This document shows positions 55,382 through 64,000 of a stretch of 64,000 nucleotides of DNA, piece after piece; position 1 is the stretch's first letter; every line of letters starts with the position of its first letter. Source of the stretch: Neptunomonas qingdaonensis (lineage in GTDB: Bacteria > Pseudomonadota > Gammaproteobacteria > Pseudomonadales > Balneatricaceae). Made by a program: the position numbers and the translations under genes. The DNA is taken from positions 62,001 to 126,000 of the forward strand of contig NZ_FOOU01000002.1 of NCBI RefSeq assembly GCF_900113275.1, given 5' to 3'. The notes below the pieces were generated by a model. It was not told the DNA's origin, searched no databases, and saw only the letters and a list, made by a program, of their open reading frames with translations.

Positions 55382-56830
55382 CTATAACTTTGTAGTAAAT
55401 GATAATTGCATCCTATTTTCTTGATAGTCGTTGGCCAGATCGTCCGATTCACTATCAGTAAAGTAGTATGTAAACTTCAGGTTACTATTAACGCCTATCT
55501 TACGCGTTAACCCTAAATTATATTCATTCGTTTGTATCAACGCCTGAGACGGTCGAAATGCGTCAGCAATTCCAGTTCGCTCCTGCTGACTAAACGAATA
55601 ACCGGCATCTACTGTCAGCCTGCTGGAAAGACGTCTGTCCACTGAAACATTGTACTCTTCCAATGTTTCATCTGCGCGACCATCTTCATATTTCTGAACC
55701 GAATGACTACCACCAATGGTTATGGAACTTCGCTTTCCCGTTAGGGTGTATGACAATTCAAATACTTCATTAATAAAAAGACCTTCTGTTATGTTAATAG
55801 TCGAATTAGCCAGCGATAATGGATCACCTGTAATAGGATCAATAGGATTGCCAAAAGCATCAGTTGTCTGAAAAGCACTTTGCTGACTTAGCAGCGTAGC
55901 TGAATCTGTAAGTTCTCTGGAGTAACTTGCAGTCAATAAGCTCCTACGACTCCGATGGCTAAAATCAAGAGTCGGTACGCTCCCAAAGAAACGATCACCA
56001 TAACCTATATTCAATGATGTTCTGTTATTAGGTGTCCAAATCGCTGACATACTCCATTGAGAGCCGTCATTTACACTTCGCGTTGATTCAAAGTCATTCG
56101 ACTCAACCCCAACCGAACTATTTACACTCCATGCTCGATTAAAGCGATAGCCCAAACTCACATCAGTTGAAAGCAACTCACTGCTTGTATTATCGCTGCC
56201 AGAATCTTTATAGTTTACCGATGCTCCCCACGTTAAACGTTGGAAATCATCTCCACTATTCACATCTAATTCAAAATTTTGGCTATCACTGTCACTGGTA
56301 TTATTATTACTATTTAACTGATTGTTATAAGTATAACGGCCGACTACTTCTGCTATTCCTTTATAACGCTGAGTAATATAAGGGCTGATCTGATAATTAT
56401 AGGTATTGGTTGTATTACCAGTATTACTTAGCGTATTTATGCCACTAGGCGTAAATGCATCAACTGAGTTCTGGATTATATTTATTGAAGCATCGACATA
56501 AAGAAAATCTTCCAGAAGCTCTGCATCAGCATTTGCACCTAAACGAGGGTTTATTGTATCCCCCTCTCCGTCTAGAGAGCTTGCTTCCAGTGAAGCGTTA
56601 AGACTAACATTCGCCCGTGCTCCGCTTCCTTGCAACGAAATACTTGGAGTGAACGTCGTAACAAACTCACTTGTTTTATTATCGTGCGTTAGATCAACAT
56701 TATCGGTATATACCTCTGATACAGTCAGCGATTTGCTCACCTGCCAGTCTGCTGCAAAAACACTCGTCGTAGCAAAATGCCCACAAACAAAAACGCATAA
56801 CACTAACTTTTTATCAAACTTGAGGTGCAT
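55382..56830 (-). CDS. PEP-CTERM system-associated outer-membrane beta-barrel protein (TIGR03016)
   Basis: 482 aa, signal peptide to about residue 27 (...FATTSVFAADW). The rest alternates short polar/aromatic beta strands (for example RLSSRLTVDAGYSFSQQ, NEYNLGLTRKIGVNSNLKFTYYF) and ends MQLSFTTKL, a good outer-membrane C-terminal strand with the family's TIGR03016 look. Probable EPS export porin or secretin-like partner of the Wza-like lipoprotein. 11 bp after the kinase gene. Confidence 0.88.
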   Translation of the reverse strand: MHLKFDKKLVLCVFVCGHFATTSVFAADWQVSKSLTVSEVYTDNVDLTHDNKTSEFVTTFTPSISLQGSGARANVSLNASLEASSLDGEGDTINPRLGANADAELLEDFLYVDASINIIQNSVDAFTPSGINTLSNTGNTTNTYNYQISPYITQRYKGIAEVVGRYTYNNQLNSNNNTSDSDSQNFELDVNSGDDFQRLTWGASVNYKDSGSDNTSSELLSTDVSLGYRFNRAWSVNSSVGVESNDFESTRSVNDGSQWSMSAIWTPNNRTSLNIGYGDRFFGSVPTLDFSHRSRRSLLTASYSRELTDSATLLSQQSAFQTTDAFGNPIDPITGDPLSLANSTINITEGLFINEVFELSYTLTGKRSSITIGGSHSVQKYEDGRADETLEEYNVSVDRRLSSRLTVDAGYSFSQQERTGIADAFRPSQALIQTNEYNLGLTRKIGVNSNLKFTYYFTDSESDDLANDYQENRMQLSFTTKL

Positions 56831-56841
56831 TTAACTATCCT

Positions 56842-57816
56842 TTATTTTACAGCATCTTCTACTTTTGTCTCATGCCTGCCACCATAGCCATAGCCATAGC
56901 CATAGCCATAGCCATAACCGAAGCTTCCAGATGCCTTGAGCTGTGCCTTGTTCAATAGCATCCCTACAATGCTATCACTACTAAGGTGCTGCAAAGCTTC
57001 GACTACGGCATCCTGAGAAGTTTGTTCAGCAGCAACAACAAATACTATCTGTCCCATGAAGTTCGATAGCACTCTTGCCTCTGTTGTTAAAAGCAATGGC
57101 GGAGAGTCAAAGATAATAACTCGATCTGAATAACGTTGGGATATATCCAACATCAGCGCGCGCATACTCTCACTGGCTAATAACTCTGTCGATCGTTGAT
57201 GTAAATTTCCGGCAGGTAAGATTCTAAGATTAGGAATATTTGTTTTTAGCACGACGTCTTGAAAGCGCATGCCTTTATTTTCAAGGAGATCTATCAAGCC
57301 AGGGGCTTTATCAGGAACGCCTAACAAACCACCAGCAGAGGCTTTAGAGACATCTGCATCGACAAAAAGTACCGACTTATCCTGCTCCATAGCGATACTC
57401 ATGGCTAGATTTATGGCAGAAAAAGTTTTACCTTCTCCGGACAAAGCACTTGCGACCATCACAAGGTTTGCATGATCTACCTGTGACGCCCCTCCGCCTT
57501 GTAAGTTAAGTAATAACGGGCGCTTTATAGCACGATATTCTTCTGCTATAGCACTACGAGGCGCACTAGGGGTCACCATACCCAAAGCACTCAATCTTGC
57601 TAACGGTATATGAAGAGGATCCCCAGACAAAGCTCTGGAGTTATCGACTTGAGGTCTTGAAACACCTACCGCTAATTTACTTTGAGTAGTGACTGCTTCA
57701 CTATCCTTGCCTGCTCTCTCAACACGGTTCTCAGCACTTTTCTCAGTGCGGCTTTTTACCTTATCAGCATGACTTTTAGGATCAAGCTTTTGTATTGCAC
57801 GCTCTATAATACTCAT
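56842..57816 (-). CDS. XrtA-associated tyrosine autokinase (BY-kinase, TIGR03018)
   Basis: 324 aa cytoplasmic kinase. Walker A SALSGEGKTFSA (~residues 122-133), A' VLFVDADVSKAS, Walker B VIIFDSPPLL. The C-terminal tyrosine cluster is six GY repeats followed by GGRHETKVEDAVK; these tyrosines are the expected autophosphorylation sites. The repeat is encoded by a perfect hexamer array (see 56882-56917). ATGA overlap with the chain-length determinant, its membrane activator. Cytosolic phosphatase partner probably the gene at 17512. Confidence 0.93.
   Translation of the reverse strand: MSIIERAIQKLDPKSHADKVKSRTEKSAENRVERAGKDSEAVTTQSKLAVGVSRPQVDNSRALSGDPLHIPLARLSALGMVTPSAPRSAIAEEYRAIKRPLLLNLQGGGASQVDHANLVMVASALSGEGKTFSAINLAMSIAMEQDKSVLFVDADVSKASAGGLLGVPDKAPGLIDLLENKGMRFQDVVLKTNIPNLRILPAGNLHQRSTELLASESMRALMLDISQRYSDRVIIFDSPPLLLTTEARVLSNFMGQIVFVVAAEQTSQDAVVEALQHLSSDSIVGMLLNKAQLKASGSFGYGYGYGYGYGYGGRHETKVEDAVK
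56882..56917 (-). repeat. Hexanucleotide tandem repeat encoding the kinase tyrosine tail
   Basis: Unit CCATAG on the plus strand, five perfect copies then one variant (CCATAA). On the coding strand it reads Tyr-Gly repeatedly. Gain or loss of units keeps the frame and changes the number of tyrosines. Confidence 0.9.
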
Positions 57817-59396
57817 ACAAACACCATCCTAAAGTATCCATCTACCCCTGCAATAATGAAGTCCATGCCATGAAATACGTATATACCCACATAAACTACA
57901 AATAGACTAACCAGTAACGAAAAGAAGATCATATTTCCTCGTAACTTTCTGCGTTTATCTATAGGAGACTGAATTTTCATTACTGTACCCAGCACGGGCA
58001 AACCCGTTACTTGAGCTAATGTCGTACGATTGCTTATAACAGGATGAAATAGAGAAGTTAACAACGCACTACCTACGCCGCCCGCCATTGCGAGTATTAA
58101 AACTGCTGCATTCATCAGCGCCTTATTAGGCTCATTAGGTTTCTTAGGGACAAAAGGTGGATCAATAACGCGGAACTTCACATCATTGGCCTGCTGCCCA
58201 ACATTCTCAGAGATCATAGCCGATTCGCGTCGACTTAATAAAGTTTTATGCTGCTGAGAAATAACACCATAATCACGATCAAGTTGCTGAAGCTCACTTT
58301 CGATTAATGGAATATTATCAACTTTTGCTTCTAACTCATTAACTCGTCTTTGATACTCTTCAACACGAGTACGCAGTTCTGCTTCATTCGCCTCAGTTTC
58401 CGCCAGCATACTTCTCATCTGCTGATAAACGGGGCTATCCAGCAAACCAGAGAACTGATCGGATATTGTATCCTTAACACGAGCTTCTTCGATTCTCTTT
58501 TTCGCTTTTAAAGCAGCAATCATATCGTTCGTCTGCACTACAACAGGATGCCGCCTTGTGTATTTCAATAATAAGCTATCAAGCGACCCCTCAAGAGAGG
58601 ATATACGTCCTTCAAGCGCTCTTATCTCAGGAGAGCTTTCGATTTGACTCGCTAAAAACACAGGCTCTTCACCCTCAATCTGCCGCATTAACTCATCGCG
58701 ACGATTGCGTAGTTCACGAAGCTGCAACTGCGCCATCCCCAACTGAGCTTTTTCAGCTTCTAGCCTCTGATAGTAACCACCGGTCTGCCCGGGCAAAACA
58801 CCCACATTACGCTGTTTGAATTCAGCCAAACGCTTCTCTGCATCAACCAGGCGCTGCTCATAATCAGCTATCTGCTTATCTAAAAACTCCTGCGCACCCG
58901 AACTGTCTTTACGCTTATCGCCTAAGGCGTTTTCAACAAAAATAGTAATAAGCGACTGCACAACTTTTTTTGCAGTATCACGATTTTCGTGCTTAAACGA
59001 AACGGAATATAAAGAGGAATTTCTTCGGTCACCAGCCAATGTAATGGAGTTTGAGATTTCATCGAGTAACTTATCTTTATCCGAATCATTTTTAATATAA
59101 AGATCCATATCAGCCATACGCATCAACTTCTCTAAATTCGGACGACTAAGCAAAGTCCTGCTCATCAAAGCTATACGCTGATCAACATCAGGCTGAATAG
59201 CGAGCCCTCTCAATAAAGGCCGAAGAACAGTATTAGTATCAACGTGCATTCTAGCAGTTGCTAAATACTTCTCAGGTGTCAGGGATACAAAAAACCAGCC
59301 ACCCATTGCTACAAGCCAAATAACGAGAAGACCAATCCAGCGATAACGCCAGATACCCCAGATATATTCAGATAACTGATTTAAAATTTCACGCAT
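57813..59396 (-). CDS. XrtA system polysaccharide chain-length determinant (TIGR03007, Wzz domain)
   Basis: 527 aa. First membrane span ~residues 18-38 (WIGLLVIWLVAMGGWFFVSLTP), long periplasmic coiled-coil region to ~410 (QIADYEQRLVDAEKRLAEFKQRNVGVLPGQTGGYYQRLEAEKAQL), PxxP motif VIDPPFVPKKPNEPNKAL, second span ~427-447 and a third near 493-512. Controls polymer length and activates the autokinase downstream. Precedes the kinase gene with an ATGA overlap. Confidence 0.93.
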   Translation of the reverse strand: MREILNQLSEYIWGIWRYRWIGLLVIWLVAMGGWFFVSLTPEKYLATARMHVDTNTVLRPLLRGLAIQPDVDQRIALMSRTLLSRPNLEKLMRMADMDLYIKNDSDKDKLLDEISNSITLAGDRRNSSLYSVSFKHENRDTAKKVVQSLITIFVENALGDKRKDSSGAQEFLDKQIADYEQRLVDAEKRLAEFKQRNVGVLPGQTGGYYQRLEAEKAQLGMAQLQLRELRNRRDELMRQIEGEEPVFLASQIESSPEIRALEGRISSLEGSLDSLLLKYTRRHPVVVQTNDMIAALKAKKRIEEARVKDTISDQFSGLLDSPVYQQMRSMLAETEANEAELRTRVEEYQRRVNELEAKVDNIPLIESELQQLDRDYGVISQQHKTLLSRRESAMISENVGQQANDVKFRVIDPPFVPKKPNEPNKALMNAAVLILAMAGGVGSALLTSLFHPVISNRTTLAQVTGLPVLGTVMKIQSPIDKRRKLRGNMIFFSLLVSLFVVYVGIYVFHGMDFIIAGVDGYFRMVFV

Positions 59397-59426
59397 AAGT
59401 TATAACACGCCAAGTTATTATTAAGA

Positions 59427-60047
59427 CTAAAACCACGCTTCAGGAATGATTACAATATCACCTGGTTTAAGCGCTAAATTAGCGGTTATATCGCCGTCTT
59501 TTAAAAGACTATCAAGACGTAAGCCATACGTTTTTTGCTCTCCATCAAAACGCCTCACCAATACTGCTTTATTTCCATCGGCAAACTCATTAAGACCTCC
59601 GACTTCGATCATCAAATCCAATAAAGTCATATGTTTACTGTAAGGAAGTCTAAGAGGCTCAGCACCCGCACCGACAACCCTAATTCGATGATCAGGAATA
59701 GTAACGAACCCATTAACGATCACTGTTACAACCGGATTTTTAATATATTCTGAGTATATAGTTTCAATTTCTCTTGCTAATTCAGTTGAAGTTTTACTAC
59801 TAGCCTCTAGATCTTCAACTAAATTTGTCGTAATTTTTCCATCTGGACGTACCGTCACAGAAGTTGACAGTTCAGCATTCCCCCAGACAAAAATTTGTAC
59901 AGAGTCCCCGGCACCAATAACATAATTATATTCTGGTTGAACAAAACGATCTTCTTCAGCAACGGGAGGGTATGAATTATTATTTGCACAGCCTGAAATC
60001 ACAGTGAAAAGTGATGCGGCCACAAGAATCTTGATTTTTTTTGACAT
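59427..60047 (-). CDS. XrtA/PEP-CTERM system EPS export lipoprotein (Wza-like, TIGR03027)
   Basis: 206 aa from ATG 60047 (AGGG 5 nt upstream; an ATG at 60068 is also in frame). Lipoprotein signal with lipobox VISGC (Cys ~20). Poly_export domain YNYVIGAGDSVQIFVWGNAELSTSVTVRPDGKITTNLVEDLEA, then SLBB-type HRIRVVGAGAEPLRLPYSKHMTLLDLMIEVGGL and NLALKPGDIVIIPE. Shorter than Wza of E. coli, as usual in XrtA loci. First gene of the core operon. Confidence 0.92.
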   Translation of the reverse strand: MSKKIKILVAASLFTVISGCANNNSYPPVAEEDRFVQPEYNYVIGAGDSVQIFVWGNAELSTSVTVRPDGKITTNLVEDLEASSKTSTELAREIETIYSEYIKNPVVTVIVNGFVTIPDHRIRVVGAGAEPLRLPYSKHMTLLDLMIEVGGLNEFADGNKAVLVRRFDGEQKTYGLRLDSLLKDGDITANLALKPGDIVIIPEAWF

Positions 60048-60407
60048 ATTCCCTGGAAAGACAAGCATATGTAGTCCCCTAACTCCTTAATAGATACGCA
60101 ACTTTTGATTCACTGCGCCTTGATGGTATTAAATCTAGCATAAACTCTTCACATTACGAATAACATCTCTCATTAAATAACTTCTAAGCAAAAGATAGTG
60201 CGAGCAACAGTCACAATCCAAAATTAACATAACCAAAAGCTATATATACTTGAAGGTCTGATGAGGCTATTTACCAATGCATAGGAGAATAATTTTTATT
60301 TGCGTGACGGGCAAGCACATAAGACCAAAGAGATCATTAACAATGAACAATAGACGGCAAAACTTCTTGAGAAATCAGGCATCATCTGATCAAAAATCCG
60401 ATACAGC
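60048..60407. other. Intergenic region upstream of the core EPS operon
   Basis: 360 bp between gph and the Wza-like gene, both on the minus strand, so it should hold the promoter for the 42-60 kb core operon. I can identify neither a convincing sigma-70 nor an RpoN promoter in it. A short plus-strand frame (60277-60480) overlaps gph and is not supported. Confidence 0.4.
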
Positions 60408-61097
60408 TTACGATGAGAACGAATCGGTTCGCAACAGCTCTTTTAACGAGGACACCACCTTATCCGCCCCGGCCTCATAAATACTCTCCCCATGGTTGTA
60501 TCCATATGAAACAGCGACAACGGAACAGCCTGCGGACTTGGCTGCAGTAATATCGTTACTCGAGTCGCCTACCATCAGAACGTGCTCAGGCTGCAAACTA
60601 AACCGTGACATTATTGTTTCCAACGGCATTGGATCAGGTTTTTTCCTTTCTAACGAATCACCACCCAGTACCTCTGCAAAAAAATGCGATAGCTTCAATT
60701 CAGATAGCATGGGTAACGTAAAAGCAATGGGCTTATTAGTCACTACGGCCATGGGAATATTTAATTTACTCAGCGCTTCCAATGTTTCAAAAACGCCAGG
60801 GTATAGCTTGCTTTTATCGGCCAGACAATGACTATATGCTGAGAGAAATCCAGAAAAAACCTGCTCAAAAAAAGCAGCACCTGCTTCGGCTGAAACATAA
60901 GCCAGTGCTCGCCTTATCAGAGCCTCAGCACCATTTCCAACCCACAAACGCACATTAGCCTCTCCGACTTCAGGCAGGCCTACACTGCGAAACGCATCGT
61001 CCACCGCAAATGCGAGGTCAGGAACACTATCCACCAGCGTTCCATCCAGATCGAACATCACCAGCTTTGGCAGATCACCATTAAACAATGACCTCAT
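60408..61097 (-). CDS. gph: Phosphoglycolate phosphatase
   Basis: 229 aa HAD hydrolase. Motif I FDLDGTLVDS, cap region, motif II VVTNKPIAF, motif III/IV KKPDPMPLE and MVGDSSNDITAAKSAGC. Start ATG 61097 shares a base with the rpe stop (TAATG), the usual coupled arrangement; a TTG at 61103 is less likely. Removes 2-phosphoglycolate in repair metabolism. Housekeeping gene, unrelated to EPS. Confidence 0.92.
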   Translation of the reverse strand: MRSLFNGDLPKLVMFDLDGTLVDSVPDLAFAVDDAFRSVGLPEVGEANVRLWVGNGAEALIRRALAYVSAEAGAAFFEQVFSGFLSAYSHCLADKSKLYPGVFETLEALSKLNIPMAVVTNKPIAFTLPMLSELKLSHFFAEVLGGDSLERKKPDPMPLETIMSRFSLQPEHVLMVGDSSNDITAAKSAGCSVVAVSYGYNHGESIYEAGADKVVSSLKELLRTDSFSS

Positions 61098-61780
61098 TAA
61101 CAAGTTATTCCTTTTGCCTTTGCCAGCTCTGCTCTCATCTGTGCAATCGTATCTGCATAATCATCAGTATTGAAAATTGCAGAACCGGCGACAAATGTAT
61201 CTGCACCGGCCGCTGCTATACCGGCTATATTGTTAACAGTCACTCCACCATCAACCTCAAGGCGAATACTCTGACCGCTCGCATCTATTCGTTTGCGCAC
61301 TTCTTGTAATTTGCCGAGAGTTGCAGGGATGAACGACTGCCCGCCAAAACCGGGGTTCACGGACATCAACAAAATCATATCCACTTTATCCATTACATAA
61401 TCCAGGTAATGCAATGGCGTCGCAGGATTAAAAACCAGACCAGCCTGACAACCGCCATCTCGAATCATCTGCAATGAGCGATCAATATGCTCAGACGCTT
61501 CCGGATGAAAAGTAATATAGGTGGCACCCGCCGCTATAAAATCAGCGATCATTCTATCCACAGGCTTAACCATTAGGTGAACATCGATAGGCGCTGTAAC
61601 ACCGTGATTTCTTAACGCTTTACACACCATGGGACCGATCGTTAAGTTAGGCACATAATGATTATCCATCACATCAAAATGCACGATATCAGCCCCTGCA
61701 CTCAGAACGTTATCAACCTCCTCACCTAAACGGGCAAAATCTGCAGACAAAATTGAAGGGGCTATTTTAAAATCGGACAT
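61097..61780 (-). CDS. rpe: Ribulose-phosphate 3-epimerase
   Basis: 227 aa TIM barrel. [31 protein letters not shown] with the metal-binding Asp/His, [37 protein letters not shown], and GSAIFN for the phosphate site. Interconverts ribulose-5-phosphate and xylulose-5-phosphate. First gene of rpe-gph; divergent from the DUF3530 gene. Confidence 0.97.
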   Translation of the reverse strand: MSDFKIAPSILSADFARLGEEVDNVLSAGADIVHFDVMDNHYVPNLTIGPMVCKALRNHGVTAPIDVHLMVKPVDRMIADFIAAGATYITFHPEASEHIDRSLQMIRDGGCQAGLVFNPATPLHYLDYVMDKVDMILLMSVNPGFGGQSFIPATLGKLQEVRKRIDASGQSIRLEVDGGVTVNNIAGIAAAGADTFVAGSAIFNTDDYADTIAQMRAELAKAKGITC

Positions 61781-61885
61781 AACTTAGCTTTCCATCTCAT
61801 GATTAAGAGGCCCCATTGTACCCAAGCCTAATGATTTAAACAGCGTCAGACTTGCAGGATATTTTTTTTCCCTGATAATCACGTT

Positions 61886-63058
61886 ATGAAAATCAAAACA
61901 CCGAATTATCGCCTTATGATTCTGTCGCTCCTCTGGCTCATCAGCGGCGGCGTTACCTCATCGTTTGCTGAAGAAACGCCTGCAGGCGATACACAAACCC
62001 CCGCACCTCCGACCGAGACTATAAAAGCAAACCGAATTGTGCCGGACAAACAAGCTTCGCTGTTAGCAGACGTATCTAAAGAACTAATGAGCTCAGAAAC
62101 AGAAATTCTTGATTTAAATGCCGGCGAAGATAATTTTAAAGCCTATTATCGCAACAGGAGCGGAGCACTATCCCACGGGGGGATAATTTTTTTTCCGGAT
62201 GATTACACCCACCCGAACTGGCCAATTTTTATTGAGCCTTTAAGAACCGGTTTATCCGAGTTTGGTTGGAGCACATTAGCCATCCCACTTCCTGCACCTG
62301 TAACACGGGCAAACCCAATCCGAACACTCCCTAGCCTCAAAGCCATCCGTTCACAACCATCGACAGACACAGAAGACTCAACGGCCACCCCTGAATCAAC
62401 CACACCTATAGAACAAAACACGACTGCAAACACAACGCCAACCACGCCACTCCCCGCAAGCCAAGAGTCTGAGTCTGAGTCTGAGTCTGAAGTGGAAAGA
62501 CAGAGCTCAGAAGCTTACCAACAAATATTACAACGCGGAATGACTGCCTTGCAGGCATTACAACAGAAAGGCATGGATAGATTTATACTGGCAGGGGCCG
62601 GAACCGGAGCAACATGGGCAACCGCACTGGCACTAGACCTTCAGGCACAAGCCAACATGAGTTTATTGATCATTAATGCGCAACAGTCACCTGATATCAG
62701 CGCACCAAAACTTTTAGATCTGATTCCTGAACTCGAACTCACAACACTGGATATTTACACTGACAACCCAGGAAGCTCTTCACGTTCTCACAAAAGCTAT
62801 TCAAGATTACGCCTTGAAACAGCACGACGTAATAACTTAACTAACATAAACAACTATCACCAAAGTCGTTTACCCGCGACCAGCAACACACTTCAAGGAC
62901 AAGAATGGCTGATTCGCTACACGCGCGGCCTGCTTGAAACCTATATTGTAAAAGCCGAAAAAGAGGCTATTTCAATCCCTTCAACTCCAGCCCCTTCAAT
63001 AAATCAGCCACCAGGCACGCCTGTACCACCTCAAAACAAACAAGCAAATCCTATATAA
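61886..63058 (+). CDS. DUF3530 family protein (alpha/beta-hydrolase-like, secreted)
   Basis: 390 aa with a signal peptide (to about residue 28, GGVTSSFAEE). Contains HGGIIFFPDDYTHPNWPIFIEPLRTGLSEFGWSTLAIPLPAP, ALQQKGMDRFILAGAGTGATWATALAL (a GxGxG elbow without a normal serine) and a Pro-rich tail. A low-complexity linker of ~60 residues (Thr/Pro/Ser, with four ES repeats at 62465-62488) interrupts the fold. Family function unknown; usually beside gph/djlA genes in gammaproteobacteria. Confidence 0.8.
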   Translation: MKIKTPNYRLMILSLLWLISGGVTSSFAEETPAGDTQTPAPPTETIKANRIVPDKQASLLADVSKELMSSETEILDLNAGEDNFKAYYRNRSGALSHGGIIFFPDDYTHPNWPIFIEPLRTGLSEFGWSTLAIPLPAPVTRANPIRTLPSLKAIRSQPSTDTEDSTATPESTTPIEQNTTANTTPTTPLPASQESESESESEVERQSSEAYQQILQRGMTALQALQQKGMDRFILAGAGTGATWATALALDLQAQANMSLLIINAQQSPDISAPKLLDLIPELELTTLDIYTDNPGSSSRSHKSYSRLRLETARRNNLTNINNYHQSRLPATSNTLQGQEWLIRYTRGLLETYIVKAEKEAISIPSTPAPSINQPPGTPVPPQNKQANPI

Positions 63059-63061
63059 ACA

Positions 63062-63907
63062 TTAGTTTTTTCTGGCGGTTTTAACACGATCGTATGCCGC
63101 CTGTATCTCTTGGGTTTTCTCTTTTGCAAGCTGCATCATTTCAGGCGGTAAGCCTTTGGCAACCAATTTATCCGGATGATGCTGGCTCATTAGTCTACGG
63201 TAGGCTTTTTTGATGTCTGCCTCAGCATCACCCTCTTTAACACCCAACACACCATAAGCCTCTTTGAGCAAACTCTGTTCTGATGCTTGTTGAAAATGCT
63301 GGTGCTGCTGATAGCTCTGCTGTTGATACGCTTGTTGCGCCTGCATTCTTGACATAAGCGCAGCCATTTCCACGCCTGACATACGCAATAAGGTGCACAC
63401 CTCTTGTACTACTGCCAACTCAGCCGGAGACATCTGCCCATCTGCCATGGCGACTTGCAGTTGAATTTCAACAAACATGATTTTCACAGCCGCCTGCGAC
63501 TGAATGACACGCGATAAAGGCGATAACACATCAGCGATATTGAAATCAGCCTCCTTACCTTCAGAGAAGTACCCCATCGCTTCACGTTTACGCTCTTCTG
63601 ATAAATTCATTCGCGCCATTACATCACGCGCAAACTGAATTTCATTCTCAGTAACCCGGCCATCCGCTTTTGCCACTTTGCCCATCACAGCAAAGGTCGC
63701 TTTGAAAAATGCTAGTTGAGGAGACACACCACCTGTCAACACATTGACAATAGCCTTGCTGACTAATCCACCGATTACCCCACCAAAAACTAATCCCCAA
63801 AAACCTCCACTCATCAAACCTATTAAAGCGCCGACGATCACTCCACCCCGGTACTTCAACAATGAAGCCCCTATACTTTGCCCTGTTGCCTGCGCATCAA
63901 TTGCCAT
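63062..63907 (-). CDS. djlA: DnaJ-like co-chaperone DjlA
   Basis: 281 aa. N-terminal glycine-rich membrane segment (VIVGALIGLMSGGFWGLVFGGVIGG, ~18-45), central TerB-like helical domain (FAVMGKVAKADGRVTENEI ... QVAMADGQMSPAELAVVQEVC), Gln-rich linker at ~193-210, and a C-terminal J domain with the HPD triad in SQHHPDKL. Stimulates DnaK at the membrane. Overlaps the murU stop by 11 bp. Confidence 0.93.
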   Translation of the reverse strand: MAIDAQATGQSIGASLLKYRGGVIVGALIGLMSGGFWGLVFGGVIGGLVSKAIVNVLTGGVSPQLAFFKATFAVMGKVAKADGRVTENEIQFARDVMARMNLSEERKREAMGYFSEGKEADFNIADVLSPLSRVIQSQAAVKIMFVEIQLQVAMADGQMSPAELAVVQEVCTLLRMSGVEMAALMSRMQAQQAYQQQSYQQHQHFQQASEQSLLKEAYGVLGVKEGDAEADIKKAYRRLMSQHHPDKLVAKGLPPEMMQLAKEKTQEIQAAYDRVKTARKN

Positions 63908-64000
63908 CTTGTTTTTTCTCTTGTATGACTTGTTTTTGTTCTTGTATTAATTGTTCAGCCTGTTTCAAACGGCCATGGGTACCGACATCAATCCAGGCAC
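63897..64000 (-). CDS. murU: MurU, N-acetylmuramate-1-phosphate uridylyltransferase (3' end only)
   Basis: The last ~34 codons enter from the right edge: AWIDVGTHGRLKQAEQLI followed by a Gln/Lys-rich tail, stop TGA at 63897-63899. WIDVGTPERL is the C-terminal signature of NDP-sugar nucleotidyltransferases, and djlA-murU neighbourhood is known from Pseudomonas, hence MurU. The rest lies outside the window. Confidence 0.7.
   Translation of the reverse strand, partial: AWIDVGTHGRLKQAEQLIQEQKQVIQEKKQDGN

Noticed and set aside
60277-60480. 67-codon plus-strand open frame upstream of the core operon
   Set aside because: Overlaps the gph 3' end, no homology recognised, composition of a chance frame.
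62465-62488. Hexamer GAGTCT repeated four times in the DUF3530 gene
   Set aside because: In-frame Glu-Ser linker repeat in a low-complexity region; no sign of function beyond a flexible linker.
1-64000. CRISPR arrays, tRNA/rRNA genes, prophage or toxin-antitoxin modules
   Set aside because: Looked for direct-repeat arrays, structural RNA signatures and phage or toxin gene sets; none seen.

Overview
The window reads as the chromosome of a marine-type gammaproteobacterium, probably related to the Oceanospirillales/Pseudomonadales. This rests on two things. The right edge carries gph, rpe, djlA and murU, and djlA-murU adjacency is familiar from Pseudomonas and relatives. Nearly everything else is an exosortase A (XrtA)/PEP-CTERM extracellular polysaccharide locus of the gammaproteobacterial kind. 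The taxonomic guess is inference; no rRNA or tRNA gene is present.

Layout. 0.2-5.3 kb: the two-component pair prsK/prsR, then (minus) the membrane sugar-phosphate transferase that should start the polysaccharide repeat unit. 5.5-17.1 kb: a lipid-flavoured block with a hotdog-fold dehydratase-like protein, VanZ, an exosortase-associated acyltransferase divergent from a vanillyl-alcohol-oxidase-type flavoprotein, the large TPR protein PrsT, a FeeM-like N-acyltransferase next to a ThiF/E1-like adenylyltransferase, one PEP-CTERM substrate protein, and a second FeeM-like paralogue. Two good sigma-54 promoters lie here, upstream of the PEP-CTERM gene and of the second FeeM paralogue, and they fit PrsR being a sigma-54 activator. 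17.5-18.8 kb: a low-molecular-weight tyrosine phosphatase and a trypsin-like protease. 18.9-31.3 kb: the exosortase-A-associated acyl/amino cassette (AMP ligase, PLP decarboxylase, ACP, a fused double hydrolase, an asparagine-synthase-like enzyme without its N-terminal cysteine, a beta-helix protein), interrupted by a decayed MBOAT O-acyltransferase gene with its apparently intact partner and a glycosyltransferase. 31.3-42.6 kb: an AT-rich strain-variable region with sugar aminotransferase, acyltransferase, several glycosyltransferases, a Wzx-like flippase, a Kdo-transferase-like protein and an IS5 remnant. 42.6-60.0 kb (minus): the conserved core with deacetylase, O-ligase, glycosyltransferases, amidotransferase 1, stp2, XrtA, stp1, FemAB-like, DUF3473-type deacetylase, outer-membrane protein, tyrosine autokinase, chain-length determinant and Wza-like export lipoprotein, tightly packed with ATGA/TAATG overlaps. 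60.4-64 kb: housekeeping genes.

How it works together (known for the families, inferred here): PrsK senses an unknown signal and phosphorylates PrsR, which activates sigma-54 promoters. The sugar transferases build a lipid-linked repeat unit that is flipped, polymerised and exported through the chain-length/Wza/outer-membrane machinery under kinase control. XrtA cleaves PEP-CTERM proteins at the inner membrane for delivery to the matrix. The acyl-CoA ligase/ACP/decarboxylase/hydrolase cassette and the FeeM/ThiF/flavoprotein block look like small-molecule or decoration pathways attached to this matrix; their products are unknown and they are the best candidates for undescribed biology. Decay is visible as IS30 and IS5 transposase remnants and an MBOAT gene with three lesions.
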